Below, piece by piece: positions 1-9,501 of a DNA stretch of 64,000 nucleotides. This stretch comes from Rikenellaceae bacterium (lineage in GTDB: Bacteria > Bacteroidota > Bacteroidia > Bacteroidales > Rikenellaceae), in assembly GCA_015059685.1 (NCBI GenBank), contig SUZW01000001.1:103603-167602 (forward strand). Direction: 5' to 3'. The notes beneath the pieces were generated by a model, which had not been told where the DNA came from, ran no database searches, and saw only the letters and a program-made list of their open reading frames with translations. Position numbers and translations under genes: made by a program. How positions within the stretch are numbered: position 1 is the first letter of the stretch; each line of letters opens with the position of its first letter.

Positions 1-3000
1 CTCTTTGTCGTTCAATGCATCGCAAGTAATCACCTCTGGCTTGCCCTTTTGGACTACATTGAATGTCCAAGTCTTTGAAGGCTGTCCCTCCATAGAGGCG
101 GTAATGGTAACGGTAGTATCGCGTGCGGAACTATCATTTTTGAGTGCGGTGTAGGTCAATTTATTTTGAGCCTTATCGAACTCGAATGAAATCCAATTAT
201 CCACAGCCACAGCCGAGATGTTCCAATCGCCTACATAGTTGAATTCAACTGTGTCGATAGGGGTTGCCTCAGTAGTAGCCTGCTCAGGAACAACTACGCT
301 CTTCGGAACGGTTACATCGGCAGGTATTACTGGTATTTCGCCCTTAACGCCTACAAGACGATAGAGGCAAACAGCCTGCTTTGCAGTTTCGCCACTATAG
401 AAGTAGTTGGAAGTTGGCTCACGGTAGTATATCTTGTAGTCCGTATCGCCAATAGTTGCCACACCATCTTCAATTGAGATTGCAAACGATGTATCAGCAT
501 TGACATAGGCTTGATTTTTGAGGTAATACGATGATGTCTTGTTCAAGAGCAGGAAGCCCTTATTAACTGCATCGTAGAACGCAAATGTACCCACTGACGA
601 GCCGTTTGCCAACACCAAAGTCTGAACATCGGCAGTTGGAGTGATATAGTAGTTACCCAACTTGGTAACAGCAACTGCACTACGACGGTCGCTCGAAATA
701 GTTGTACTCATTGCCACATCGTAATCTTTGGCAGCAATAATTACCTGGTCGTTAGCCTCGAGTGTCGAAGCGTCAGTAACCAACTCCCAAGTGTTGCCCT
801 TTGTGGTGTCTGCGCTCTGAACAACGGTAACCGAAGTTGAGAGAATGTTATCGGTGAAGGTTACAATAGCCTGACGAGGTGCGCCATCGTTAGCCTCGAA
901 TGTGAGTGTTGCCTCCTCTGCGTTAGCGGTGTATGCCACCTCTGCTCCGCTTCCAACCACCGAGCAAGAGATATCGCCGGCAGGCTCCAAAGTTCCACGC
1001 TTTGTGAGGGTAAGTTTCACGCTACCACCCTCATAGCCAACGAGGTCTTTCTCTGCGGTAGCCGAGAAGTTGTAGTAGCCCTTGCAGATAGCGCGTGCGC
1101 TGCTCGAACCACCAGTTTTTGCGCCAGATACAGCCGCTACAATAGTAACAGCATCGCCAACTTCGATATCGCTATTCTCGATGAATAGAGAGCCATTGGT
1201 CATATCAATATACTTGAAGGTTGCTACATTGCCGTTAGCATCAGCAATAGTGGTGCTACCCGCTTCGCTTGTTGCCTTCTTGGTAAGAATACCCGTAACC
1301 TCGTACTCAACATTTGGATCTACCGGTTTTTCGATAAACTGCTCAACGGTAACCTTTACAGGTGCGCCCTTCTGAACAACATTGAATGTCTTTTCTTGCG
1401 TCTCCTCGCCATCGTGAGAAGCTCGGATAGTCACAGTTGCATAACGCACCTCGTTAGGGTTTGCATCTGCTGTGTATTTGAGAACGCCATCTGCATAGTT
1501 GAGTTTGAGCCACTCGGCACTGCTCGAAACCTCGATAGCCCAATCGCCAACATAGGTAAATTCAACGCCCTCGAACTCCTGAGCCTCAGCAACTCCTCCT
1601 ATCGGAACTACAACATAATCAGCCTTATCTTCTGTATCAGGAACAGAGATTACAGCGTCAGCAGTAGGTACAGTCTCCTTCTTGCCTACCCACTTGTAGA
1701 TGCAGACATCATCGTGCTTTGCAGCGTCAATATTTGCAGCGTCAATACAAACGAAACGACGATATCCCTGGTTTGTTGTATTGTTAGGATTATAGTGGTA
1801 GAATTTCAACAATACATTATCAAACTCGCTCTCCTTTGCCTCGATAGTGGCTACACCATCAGTAACCGAAATCTCGAATGCCGAGTTCTTCGATGGATAT
1901 GCCGAGAGTTTGAGATAGTTGTCGGTCCCTGCGTTAGTAAGATATCCATTCTTTGTATCGCCCTCATAATCTACACCATTGTAGAAGTCGAATGCAGCCT
2001 TGCTTGCATCCTGCTTCGAGAGTATCAACGGCTGTACCATATACGAATACTTGCTCTTGTCGGTAACGACTGGGTGGTAGAGGTAGTCGCCCACCTTAAC
2101 AATATCGGTAGTATACGATGCGTAAAGGAAAGTAGTTGTACTGTTGCAACCCAAAACAAAGTTGTTCTTCTTCGCTGCAATAGTTACAACATCGCCCGCT
2201 TCAAGTGTCGAAGCATCACGAACAAGTACCCACTTCCCGCTTGGCTCTACGCCCTCCAAATTTACGCTAAAGAGGGTAACCATACCCGCCTCAAATACAA
2301 GCGACTTGCCCTCGGCAATACTGCCCTGCTTAACAAAGAGATGCTCATTGGTAAGAACAACAACGCTATAAGTGTTGCCTGCAACAAGAGTCTCGGGCAA
2401 CACGGTGAAATATACATCGGTCGAAGTTGTAGCAACCGATACGGTGCTAACACACTCCTTTACACTAAATGCGTGTGGGTCCTCGAGGTTTGCGCTGATG
2501 CTACCTGCAAGGTTCTTGCCATCGGCTGTAAATATCACCTTCTCGACCTGCTCGCCCTCGGGGAGATTTTTGATAGTCATCTTGGCAATAGCAGCCAAAC
2601 GGGTGAAACGCAATGGCTGTGCCTCGGTAGGCTGTGCGTCGGTTACAACCGGCATCGACACCATAAGGTCGGCGTTAGGGTCGTAAGAGGTCGCTGCTGC
2701 GTTCTGCTCTGCAGGCAAAGTGAGAACTGCCTCGCCGAGGCTGGTTGCCGAGTCAAAAGCTGCTTTTGGATAGACAGCAACATATTTATACTCTGCTTTG
2801 CCAGGGTTGATGTTGAATGTAGCGTCGATATACGCCTTCTCATCAACCTTGCTGTACTCTACCGATGTAGCCTCGGCAAGTGTCTCGGTCTGCTCGAGAA
2901 CGACAAAATCCTCGTTCTCACTCCACGAAAATAGTGGTGTGTCGCCCGTAGTATCTACCGATGTTCGTGCCTCGTCGGAGATAAAGTTGATAACAACACT

Positions 3001-3105
3001 ACTCTTTATGTCCTCGTTTGTGACCTCCTCAAAACTATTTTGGCATGCTGTAAGACCCATTGCAGCTGCTGCAACGACGGTCAAAAGTTTCATCATCTTT
3101 TTCAT
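1..3105 (-). CDS. BACON/OB-fold surface lipoprotein (3' end outside window)
   Basis: The frame is open from an ATG at 3105 to the left edge, so at least 1035 residues are visible and the C-terminus is missing; the ORF track omits it for that reason. The N-terminus is a lipoprotein signal ending in the lipobox GLTAC. A fimbrillin/Mfa-like domain (about residues 30-230, with YKYVAVYPKAAF) follows. Then come a module starting WVLVRDASTLEAGD (about 288-455), a BACON-type Ig domain (about 480-575), an OB-fold/DUF5689-like domain (about 585-680, EYEVTGILTK), a second BACON strand set, a second copy of the DASTLEA module and another BACON domain. BACON domains are Bacteroidetes surface modules linked to glycan or mucin contact. 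The gene lies 15 nt behind a 50-aa ORF and downstream of the LRR lipoprotein, probably in one operon. The precise ligand is unknown. Confidence 0.85.
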   Translation of the reverse strand, partial: MKKMMKLLTVVAAAAMGLTACQNSFEEVTNEDIKSSVVINFISDEARTSVDTTGDTPLFSWSENEDFVVLEQTETLAEATSVEYSKVDEKAYIDATFNINPGKAEYKYVAVYPKAAFDSATSLGEAVLTLPAEQNAAATSYDPNADLMVSMPVVTDAQPTEAQPLRFTRLAAIAKMTIKNLPEGEQVEKVIFTADGKNLAGSISANLEDPHAFSVKECVSTVSVATTSTDVYFTVLPETLVAGNTYSVVVLTNEHLFVKQGSIAEGKSLVFEAGMVTLFSVNLEGVEPSGKWVLVRDASTLEAGDVVTIAAKKNNFVLGCNSTTTFLYASYTTDIVKVGDYLYHPVVTDKSKYSYMVQPLILSKQDASKAAFDFYNGVDYEGDTKNGYLTNAGTDNYLKLSAYPSKNSAFEISVTDGVATIEAKESEFDNVLLKFYHYNPNNTTNQGYRRFVCIDAANIDAAKHDDVCIYKWVGKKETVPTADAVISVPDTEDKADYVVVPIGGVAEAQEFEGVEFTYVGDWAIEVSSSAEWLKLNYADGVLKYTADANPNEVRYATVTIRASHDGEETQEKTFNVVQKGAPVKVTVEQFIEKPVDPNVEYEVTGILTKKATSEAGSTTIADANGNVATFKYIDMTNGSLFIENSDIEVGDAVTIVAAVSGAKTGGSSSARAICKGYYNFSATAEKDLVGYEGGSVKLTLTKRGTLEPAGDISCSVVGSGAEVAYTANAEEATLTFEANDGAPRQAIVTFTDNILSTSVTVVQSADTTKGNTWELVTDASTLEANDQVIIAAKDYDVAMSTTISSDRRSAVAVTKLGNYYITPTADVQTLVLANGSSVGTFAFYDAVNKGFLLLNKTSSYYLKNQAYVNADTSFAISIEDGVATIGDTDYKIYYREPTSNYFYSGETAKQAVCLYRLVGVKGEIPVIPADVTVPKSVVVPEQATTEATPIDTVEFNYVGDWNISAVAVDNWISFEFDKAQNKLTYTALKNDSSARDTTVTITASMEGQPSKTWTFNVVQKGKPEVITCDALNDKE

Positions 3106-3120
3106 AGTCCAATAAATTTT

Positions 3121-3273
3121 TTAGAGTTCAACTTCATCATTGATGTAGCTGGAGCCTTGTCCTGCTTCACCGATGTTACCATAGTCGGAGCTCTGAAAAA
3201 AGCCCCTCTCAACCTCCAACTCCTCGACCTCTATCGCAGGAGTTGAATACCTGTTTTGTAATAATTTTTTCAT
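3121..3273 (-). CDS. 50-aa peptide preceding BACON lipoprotein
   Basis: This short ORF is absent from the track. Its ATG is at 3273 and it ends TAA at 3121, encoding 50 residues. It has no signal peptide or membrane segment. Its features are a TPAIEVEELEVERGFF segment followed by a Gly/Ser-rich, acidic tail (YGNIGEAGQGSSY, ending VEL). A second ORF of the same architecture occurs at 53485-53661, also directly before a BACON lipoprotein and also ending GAACTCTAAAAA at the DNA level; that recurrence is the main evidence that it is real. Only 15 nt separate its stop from the next ATG, so translational coupling is likely. The function is unknown. Confidence 0.7.
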   Translation of the reverse strand: MKKLLQNRYSTPAIEVEELEVERGFFQSSDYGNIGEAGQGSSYINDEVEL

Positions 3274-3321
3274 AACTAACCTAAAATTTATTTATAATTA
3301 AGTTTGTGTCTGTTTTGTAGC

Positions 3322-5967
3322 CTACTCTTTCCACTCGTCAGGCATTGTGGCGTAGTCGGTCAAGCCTGTGCAGCCCTTGAAACAAGCTGCGTGAGCACTC
3401 TTTGAGCTTGGTACACGAGGGAAATCTTCACCCTGTACTCGCTCGTAGAGGTGAACCTTCTCCTCGCCAATAACGGTGTAAGGGCTCTCGCCTGTCAATG
3501 ACTTGCAGCCCTCGAAGCAACCGTTTATAGAGCTAATACGGCACACCGTGTCGAACAATCCCGCAGGAAGGCTCGTCAATGCCGAACAACCCTTGAAGCA
3601 ATTTGCAAAGGTTACGCTTGTGGTCGTTGTGCCGATAGCAGAGAATAGCTTTTCGGGCAAGGTCTCGAGTGCGGAACAGCCCAAGAATGCCTCCTCGAAG
3701 GTCTGAATTTTAGGGTTGCCTGCAAACAACTTCTCCGGAACGGCTTTGAGCGCAGTGCATCCCGAGAACATCCTATTTACATAAGCGAGGTTTGCGCACG
3801 AAGCCAAAAGATTTTCAGGCACGCTCTCCAATGCAGTACAACCGGTAAATGTGCCGGCAAAGTGTGTGGTTGCGGTGTTGTGTGCGAACAACTCCGCAGG
3901 GAGTGATTTCAACGATGTGCAACCCTCGAAGGTCTGCGTAAAGCGCAACTTCGCTGCACCCAGCGGCTTGAACAAATCGGCAGGGATACTCTCCAACTTC
4001 GGACAGAACGCAAAGAGTTGTGTCATCTTTGTAATTGTTGTTACCTCGGGGAAGATAGAGCCTTCAACGCTCTTCAACTCGGGACAACCATAGAAAGCAC
4101 CCTCGAAAGATGTTGAGTCGGCCTCTGTGCAGGTAACGAACAGACCCGCAGGGATACTCTCGATGCCCGAGCCAACAAAAAGACAATCCATACCGTCGGA
4201 TGCAAGTTCCGTAACATGATCGAAGAGGGTAGCAGGCACGGTTTTGAGGTTTTTGCACTCCGAGAAGAGGTAGGAGTAGTTCGCCAAGTCGTAATCTCGT
4301 ACCTCGTCGAACAGCTCCACAGGAACGCTCTCCAAAGCGGTGTTGGCAAACATATACTCAAACTCGTAAGCTGCCTTCATACCTGCCAACAAGCCGGCAG
4401 GAATGGTGCGCAACGAGGTGCAGTCGGTAAAGCAATAAGGGAACGACTTTGCTGCGGTCAAGCCCTCAAAAACGCCCGCCTCGATATCGGTAAGCGAGGT
4501 GCAGGTGTGGAAGACAGAGCCGACGGTCTTAACATTCGATAAACCTTTGAAGATGCCCTTTTTGATGCTCTGAACACCAGTGAGGCTGAAAAGATACTCC
4601 AAGTTGGTTACATTGGTACAGTTCTCGAACATCGCCACAGGTATCTCGGTAAGCGATACACAGCCCGAGAACATATACTTAATGTTGGTTGCCGAGGTGG
4701 CAGCCTTCATAAAGTTTGCAGGGATAGTCTTGAAGTTTGTACAAGCGAAGAATAGACCTTCGTAGTTTGTAGCTGCGCTGTTCTCGGCAAAAATCTTCTC
4801 CGGAACGGTGGTGATAGCGGTAGTTCCGAAGATATATTCAAACCTTGTGATGTTCGGACAGTTGCTAAACAACTTCTCAGGTACAGAGCGAAGCTTTCCA
4901 TTCGAGATAGCGTTGGAATTTTCGAGGTTGGCAGGGTAGCTGTTAAGGTAGTTGCCCGAGTTTATCTTCAACGCCTCGTTGGTAATCTTATAGTCTGTTC
5001 CCGTACCGTAGAAAGCAAAGTACATCTCCTCTGCCAACGGATTGTTGGCAAAGAGGTTTTCGGGAATTTCGCTGATAGAGGCGGTGTAGCGGAAGCAGTT
5101 CGAGAACTTCTTGGCCTCCTTGGCGTGCTGGAACAACCCCTCGGGGATAGACTTTAGCTTCTCGCAACCGAGGAATGCCGCCACAAACGAGCCTACATCT
5201 TCGAAGGAGCCTGCAACATCGGCAGGGATAGACTCCAGGTTGATGCAGCCCTTACACATATTGGCTGCATTCTTGTAGCCCATCTTGCCCCACGAGTGGA
5301 TGCGCTTCAGCTCGGGGCAGATACTATCTTCGTAGGCAAACTCGAGGTTGTGGATATCCTCGCCCGAGATGACAATGGTGTACAAACCCGGCTCGGCATA
5401 CTCCTTATATACTCGCTGACTCTCGTAGGTTGCAGGTTCACTGCCATCGCCCCAATCTACGGTCATCTTGCCACCATTTTGGTAGGTCAAGATTGGTGCA
5501 GCAACAACCTTTTGATTTGCCTCGGTGGTCTCAACCTCGTAGATAAGCTCCTCGGTGTCGGTACCAATCTGCAACACATTAATCGAGGCCTCGGCAACAT
5601 TCTCCTCTGTGCCTACTTTTACGGTTATCGACCCCTTGCGCTCGAGTTTGTCGATGCTCTCGCTGAAGGTTACAACCAAGTTGTTGTTGGAACGCTCGGC
5701 CGAAAACCACTCCTCGCCCGAGGTGGTAATCTCCCACTCCCAGTCGGGATTGACATCTACGACAACGCTCTCCACGGCACCATCGTAGTCCGCAACAACA
5801 TAGTTGCTGCCAAATTTGATATAGGCCGGCTCGGTTGGGGTGGTTGGATTAGAGGGTTCCTCTGTGTTCCCCCCCCCACCATTTGGCTCCTCTGTACCAC
5901 TGTCAGGCGTGCACGATACGGCAAACGCAACAAATAGTACTACATAGAGTAAATTCTTGATTTTCAT
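3322..5967 (-). CDS. BspA-like leucine-rich-repeat surface lipoprotein
   Basis: 881 residues. The lipoprotein signal ends FAVSC and is followed by a Gly/Pro/Thr linker. A BACON-like domain (about 45-135) and a PKD-like segment (DWGDGSEPATY, about 165-220) come next. The rest of the protein is roughly 20 tandem repeats of 24-28 residues with the pattern F-x-G-C-x-x-L-x-x-I/V-P-x-x-L-F, which resemble the BspA/DUF285 class of LRR; most repeats carry one Cys. Such proteins are typically outer-membrane-anchored adhesins or binding proteins. The ATG at 5967 is the first codon that includes the whole signal peptide. The gene appears to head an operon with the 50-aa peptide and the BACON lipoprotein, and is divergent from the AraC-type regulator. 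The ligand cannot be read from the sequence. Confidence 0.9.
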   Translation of the reverse strand: MKIKNLLYVVLFVAFAVSCTPDSGTEEPNGGGGNTEEPSNPTTPTEPAYIKFGSNYVVADYDGAVESVVVDVNPDWEWEITTSGEEWFSAERSNNNLVVTFSESIDKLERKGSITVKVGTEENVAEASINVLQIGTDTEELIYEVETTEANQKVVAAPILTYQNGGKMTVDWGDGSEPATYESQRVYKEYAEPGLYTIVISGEDIHNLEFAYEDSICPELKRIHSWGKMGYKNAANMCKGCINLESIPADVAGSFEDVGSFVAAFLGCEKLKSIPEGLFQHAKEAKKFSNCFRYTASISEIPENLFANNPLAEEMYFAFYGTGTDYKITNEALKINSGNYLNSYPANLENSNAISNGKLRSVPEKLFSNCPNITRFEYIFGTTAITTVPEKIFAENSAATNYEGLFFACTNFKTIPANFMKAATSATNIKYMFSGCVSLTEIPVAMFENCTNVTNLEYLFSLTGVQSIKKGIFKGLSNVKTVGSVFHTCTSLTDIEAGVFEGLTAAKSFPYCFTDCTSLRTIPAGLLAGMKAAYEFEYMFANTALESVPVELFDEVRDYDLANYSYLFSECKNLKTVPATLFDHVTELASDGMDCLFVGSGIESIPAGLFVTCTEADSTSFEGAFYGCPELKSVEGSIFPEVTTITKMTQLFAFCPKLESIPADLFKPLGAAKLRFTQTFEGCTSLKSLPAELFAHNTATTHFAGTFTGCTALESVPENLLASCANLAYVNRMFSGCTALKAVPEKLFAGNPKIQTFEEAFLGCSALETLPEKLFSAIGTTTTSVTFANCFKGCSALTSLPAGLFDTVCRISSINGCFEGCKSLTGESPYTVIGEEKVHLYERVQGEDFPRVPSSKSAHAACFKGCTGLTDYATMPDEWKE

Positions 5968-6020
5968 AGATTTGTATTAGTAAATTTGATGTTTCTTAAC
6001 TTGTTAAAATGTTGCCCAAA

Positions 6021-6038
6021 GATTATCTAAGGATAATC
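6021..6038. promoter_or_regulatory. candidate operator, inverted repeat GATTATC-N4-GATAATC
   Basis: A perfect 7-bp inverted repeat with a 4-bp spacer lies in the divergent intergenic region between the LRR operon and the AraC-type gene. It overlaps a minus-strand TAATCTTTG sequence that resembles the Bacteroidetes -7 element with one extra base. It could be the binding site of the neighbouring regulator; this is inference. The rest of 5968-6194 is AT-rich with no gene. Confidence 0.35.
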
Positions 6039-6195
6039 CGCCTAAAACGCATTACGCTGTTTTTCTTGAAATAGATTTTGTAACTCTATCTACTATAACA
6101 AGTTGCGAATATATGGATTTTTTTGCAACTTCAAAAGTAATTACTTAATTTTTTAATTTATTTGCTATTAAAACCCAATTTTAGGCCTATCAGAT

Positions 6196-6226
6196 TTTGG
6201 TTTTATGAATAAAATAGCTACCTTTG
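6196..6226 (+). promoter_or_regulatory. Bacteroidetes-type promoter of AraC-family gene
   Basis: TTTG at 6196-6199, a 19-nt spacer, then TACCTTTG at 6219-6226: a full match to the Bacteroidetes primary-sigma consensus TTTG-N19-21-TAnnTTTG. Transcription should begin near 6233. The track's ATG at 6205 lies inside the promoter and so cannot be the start codon. Confidence 0.75.
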
Positions 6227-6291
6227 CTTCTAGTGAAAGAGAGCCCATTTTCGGGCTATTATTTTGCAAACAAATTATACCCGATGAAATT

Positions 6292-7089
6292 ATGTTGCTG
6301 CACAACGAAGTTGTGTCATTTGGTGTTGTGCCCAATGAAGAGGTCTTCTTCACGATAGGTGTAGTCTATGAGGGGACAAAGAGAGTATATTGCCGAGGCA
6401 AGCAGTATTGTTTTGCCTCGGGCGACCTCTTTTGTGTAGGGCGGGAGTGTTGCCGTGTTGAAAATATCCCATCGAAGCACTACCCCTACAAAGAGGTTGT
6501 TATAACCTTCTCGTTTGAGGAGCTGCAGCAACTAACTCCTTGGTTTAATGACCTTATTGCGGATAATAGGTTGCGCCAAAGTGCGCATGACATAGGACCC
6601 GTTGCCGGTTGCGAGGCCGATGCGGCTGTACTCGGTATCTTCAACGCTCTCCGCCAAAGCCCTCTCCCGCCTTCGTTTACCAAGCGGCAAGGCATATTGA
6701 AGATGCTGTCGGATTATACCGACGGCATGGTTCTGCGTGTGGCGTTAAGCAATCTCGACAGCCGTAATCTCCTCCTAAACAATGTGGTGCGCAACAACCG
6801 CTTTCGACATGCAACTATCGATGATTTGGCCGAGCAGTGCCACTGCTCACGAAGCAGCTTCAAGGAGTTGTTCCACAAGCACTACGACACATCTCCCTAC
6901 CACTACTTCCTCGAACAACGCCTCGAGAAGGCGCAGTCGCTGCTGACGGGCTCATCCTGTTCGATATCGGAGATAAGCGAAATATGCGAATTTAACAGCC
7001 CTTCACACTTCGCCCGCATCTTCCGTTCGTACTTTGCGTGTTCGCCAAGCGAGTATCGCAGGCAACAACAACTCAAAAAGTGGTTATAG
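6292..7089 (+). CDS. AraC/XylS-family transcriptional regulator
   Basis: 265 residues from the chosen ATG at 6292; the longer track start (6205) lies within the promoter. The C-terminal about 100 residues are a two-HTH AraC DNA-binding domain: first helix-turn-helix around TIDDLAEQCHCSRSSFKELFHKH, then the second with the signature EFNSPSHFARIFRSYFACSPSEYR. The N-terminal part resembles a cupin-like sensing domain (SGDLFCVGRECCRVENIP). It faces the LRR/BACON lipoprotein operon across a shared intergenic region containing an inverted repeat, so it is a reasonable regulator of that operon. The inducer is not evident. Confidence 0.88.
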   Translation: MLLHNEVVSFGVVPNEEVFFTIGVVYEGTKRVYCRGKQYCFASGDLFCVGRECCRVENIPSKHYPYKEVVITFSFEELQQLTPWFNDLIADNRLRQSAHDIGPVAGCEADAAVLGIFNALRQSPLPPSFTKRQGILKMLSDYTDGMVLRVALSNLDSRNLLLNNVVRNNRFRHATIDDLAEQCHCSRSSFKELFHKHYDTSPYHYFLEQRLEKAQSLLTGSSCSISEISEICEFNSPSHFARIFRSYFACSPSEYRRQQQLKKWL

Positions 7090-7106
7090 AGGTTGTTTTA
7101 CCCCAC

Positions 7107-7143
7107 AAAACAGCCTATGCAAACAAATTGCATAGGCTGTTTA
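7107..7143. terminator. bidirectional terminator between araC-type gene and clpB
   Basis: AAACAGCCTATGCAA and its reverse complement form a 15-bp stem with a 5-nt loop, flanked by short A and T runs. It sits between the convergent stop codons and can serve both genes. Confidence 0.8.
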
Positions 7144-7170
7144 ATATGTTGATATATTGGTAGATATGTG

Positions 7171-9321
7171 TTAGTTGCTGAACGAGAGCTTATCCTTTGC
7201 AACATCTATGATAATCGGCTTCGACTTGTCGATTACGGCGGCAAGAATACGCTTCGACAGCTCGTTTACGACCTCTCGCTGAATGACTCTCTTTACAGGT
7301 CGTGCGCCATAAGCTACATCAAAACCTGCGTGGGCAATCCAGCGTCGGGCGTTGTCGGTAACACGCATCTCCACGCCCACATCTTTGAGCATTTTATAGA
7401 CCTTGGCGAGTTGTATATCGACAATCTCGGCGATATTCTTTTCGCTGAGAGGCTCGAACATCACAATCTCGTCGACACGGTTCAAAAACTCGGGCTTCAG
7501 CTCTCGTTTCAGCATCTCGACAACCTCACGACGGGTCTGCTCGACAACCTCGGTTGTAACATCGCCACCATTTGCCATAGCCCTCGAGAACTGCTCCTGA
7601 ATAAGCTGTGCGCCCATATTCGAGGTCATTATGATTATCGTGTTGCGGAAATCGACCGTGCGCCCCTTGTTGTCGGTCAGACGACCATCGTCGAGCACCT
7701 GCAACAATATATTAAAGACATCGGGATGAGCCTTCTCGATCTCGTCGAGCAGCACCACCGAGTATGGTTTGCGTCGCACCGCCTCGGTGAGCTGTCCGCC
7801 CTCATCGTAGCCCACATATCCCGGAGGCGCACCAACCAAGCGCGATACAGCGTGTCGCTCCTGATACTCGCTCATATCTATGCGGGTCATCATATTCTCG
7901 TCGTTGAAGAGGAACTCGGCCAAGGCTCGAGCCAACTCGGTCTTGCCGACACCCGTAGAGCCGAGGAAGATAAACGAGCCGATAGGTCGTCGAGCATCGG
8001 AGAGCCCTGCACGAGAGCGTCTTACGGCATCGGATACCACGGCTATAGCCTGCTCTTGTCCGACGACTCGGGCGTGGAGGGCCAGCTCCATATTGAGCAG
8101 TTTTTCACGCTCCGAGGCCAACATTCTCGACACAGGAATACCTGTCCAACGAGATACAACCTCGGCTATATCTTCGGCATCGACCTCCTCCTTTATCATC
8201 GAGCCTCCGTTGGCTGTCGCCTCCTCCAATCGGCCTTTTAATTCAGCGATATTGCGCTCCGCCTCGACTATCGAGCCGTAGCGTATCTCGGCAACCTTGC
8301 CGTAGTCGCCCGTGCGCTCGGCCTGCTGTGCCTCGATTTTGAGCTGCTCGATACGCTCCTTCTTCTGCTGTATTTGGCGCAAGATATCACGCTCGCTCTC
8401 CCATTTGGAACGCATCGAAGAGGCCTTCGCCTTCATCTCTCCAATCTCCTTGTCGAGGTTCTTGATACGCTCCTTGTCCCCCTCACGGCGTATCGCCTCA
8501 CGCTCGATTTCGAGCTGACGGATACGACGGTCGAGGTTGTCCAGCTCCTCGGGCACGGAGTTCATCTCGAGGCGCAGTCGTGATGCCGCCTCATCGACCA
8601 GATCTATAGCCTTGTCGGGCAGGTGTCGCGAGGTGATGTAGCGGTGCGAAAGCTCCACGGCCGAGACAATTGCCTCATCCTTGATACGCACCTTGTGGTG
8701 GTTTTCGTATCGCTCCTTCAGACCTCGAAGGATGGATATCGCATCCTCCATCGTAGGCTCATCGACCATAACTTTTTGGAAACGACGCTCGAGGGCCTTA
8801 TCCTGCTCGAAGTACTTTTGGTACTCGTCGAGTGTTGTTGCTCCGATGGTGCGAAGCTCGCCACGGGCAAGGGCAGGCTTGAGGATATTTGCGGCATCCA
8901 TAGCTCCGCTTGTCTTACCTGCACCCACGAGAGTATGTATCTCGTCTATAAAGAGTAACACCTCGCCCTCGCTCTCGATAACCTCCTGTACGACCATCTT
9001 GAGTCGCTCCTCAAATTCACCTTGGTACTTTGCTCCGGCGATGAGTGCGCCCATATCGAGCGAGAAGAGTCGCTTGGTGCGTAAATTCTCGGGTACATCG
9101 CCATCGACAATACGGTGGGCTATACCCTCGGCAATGGCGGTCTTTCCTACGCCCGCCTCACCTACGAGTACTGGGTTGTTTTTTGTGCGTCGGGAGAGGA
9201 TTTGCAACACTCGTCGTATCTCCTCGTCACGACCGATTACAGGGTCCAACTTACCCTTTTGTGCCTGTTCGTTGAGGTCTATCGCATAGCGTGATAGAGC
9301 CTCGTGTTTTTGATTGTTCAT
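7171..9321 (-). CDS. clpB: ClpB disaggregase lacking the N-terminal domain
   Basis: 716 residues against about 860 for full-length ClpB. The protein starts directly before the first AAA+ module: Walker A GEAGVGKT at 54-61, Walker B LLFIDEIH, then the long coiled-coil middle domain (about 245-375) that separates ClpB from ClpA/ClpC, then the second AAA+ module ([23 protein letters not shown]) and the C-terminal small domain. The Clp_N repeat domain is absent, and the 180 bp between its start and dnaX contain no trace of it. The protein corresponds to the short ClpB-80 isoform that E. coli makes from an internal start. It works with DnaK to resolubilise aggregated proteins in the cytoplasm. It is divergent from dnaX. 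Confidence 0.95.
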   Translation of the reverse strand: MNNQKHEALSRYAIDLNEQAQKGKLDPVIGRDEEIRRVLQILSRRTKNNPVLVGEAGVGKTAIAEGIAHRIVDGDVPENLRTKRLFSLDMGALIAGAKYQGEFEERLKMVVQEVIESEGEVLLFIDEIHTLVGAGKTSGAMDAANILKPALARGELRTIGATTLDEYQKYFEQDKALERRFQKVMVDEPTMEDAISILRGLKERYENHHKVRIKDEAIVSAVELSHRYITSRHLPDKAIDLVDEAASRLRLEMNSVPEELDNLDRRIRQLEIEREAIRREGDKERIKNLDKEIGEMKAKASSMRSKWESERDILRQIQQKKERIEQLKIEAQQAERTGDYGKVAEIRYGSIVEAERNIAELKGRLEEATANGGSMIKEEVDAEDIAEVVSRWTGIPVSRMLASEREKLLNMELALHARVVGQEQAIAVVSDAVRRSRAGLSDARRPIGSFIFLGSTGVGKTELARALAEFLFNDENMMTRIDMSEYQERHAVSRLVGAPPGYVGYDEGGQLTEAVRRKPYSVVLLDEIEKAHPDVFNILLQVLDDGRLTDNKGRTVDFRNTIIIMTSNMGAQLIQEQFSRAMANGGDVTTEVVEQTRREVVEMLKRELKPEFLNRVDEIVMFEPLSEKNIAEIVDIQLAKVYKMLKDVGVEMRVTDNARRWIAHAGFDVAYGARPVKRVIQREVVNELSKRILAAVIDKSKPIIIDVAKDKLSFSN

Positions 9322-9408
9322 AATTTATTAGCTTTGTTTTTGTTTTCTGTTTTCCGAACTATCAAATCTTTTGCCAAGCGGTTTTGGGTGCCGTTTTGGC
9401 GGTTTGAG

Positions 9409-9443
9409 GTGACACAAGTGGCAAAAATTGTGACACAAGGGCG
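9409..9443. promoter_or_regulatory. direct repeats GTGACACAAG, 21 bp apart, between clpB and dnaX
   Basis: GTGACACAAG occurs at 9409 and again at 9430, that is two helical turns apart, in the 180-bp divergent intergenic region. The spacing suggests a tandem protein-binding site upstream of both genes. No known regulator is assigned. Confidence 0.35.
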
Positions 9444-9459
9444 ACATTTTGGCTGAAAG

Positions 9460-9492
9460 TTGGCAAGAAATAGACAAAGTTTATTAACTTTG
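9460..9492 (+). promoter_or_regulatory. dnaX promoter with overlapping divergent element
   Basis: TTGG at 9460, a 21-nt spacer and TAACTTTG at 9485-9492. The sequence CAAAGTTTATTAACTTTG is an inverted repeat, so the minus strand also carries a near -7 element (TAAACTTTG) pointing to clpB. The -7 element ends only 9 nt before the dnaX ATG, so the dnaX mRNA is predicted to be leaderless or nearly so. Confidence 0.6.
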
Positions 9493-9501
9493 TGGCCAAT
9501 T

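Noticed and set aside
1396-2934. 512-aa plus-strand ORF
   Set aside because: It is antisense to the continuous BACON lipoprotein frame, which has a lipobox, domain structure and no stop across 3105 nt.
7168-8241. 357-aa plus-strand ORF
   Set aside because: Antisense to clpB, whose motifs are unmistakable.
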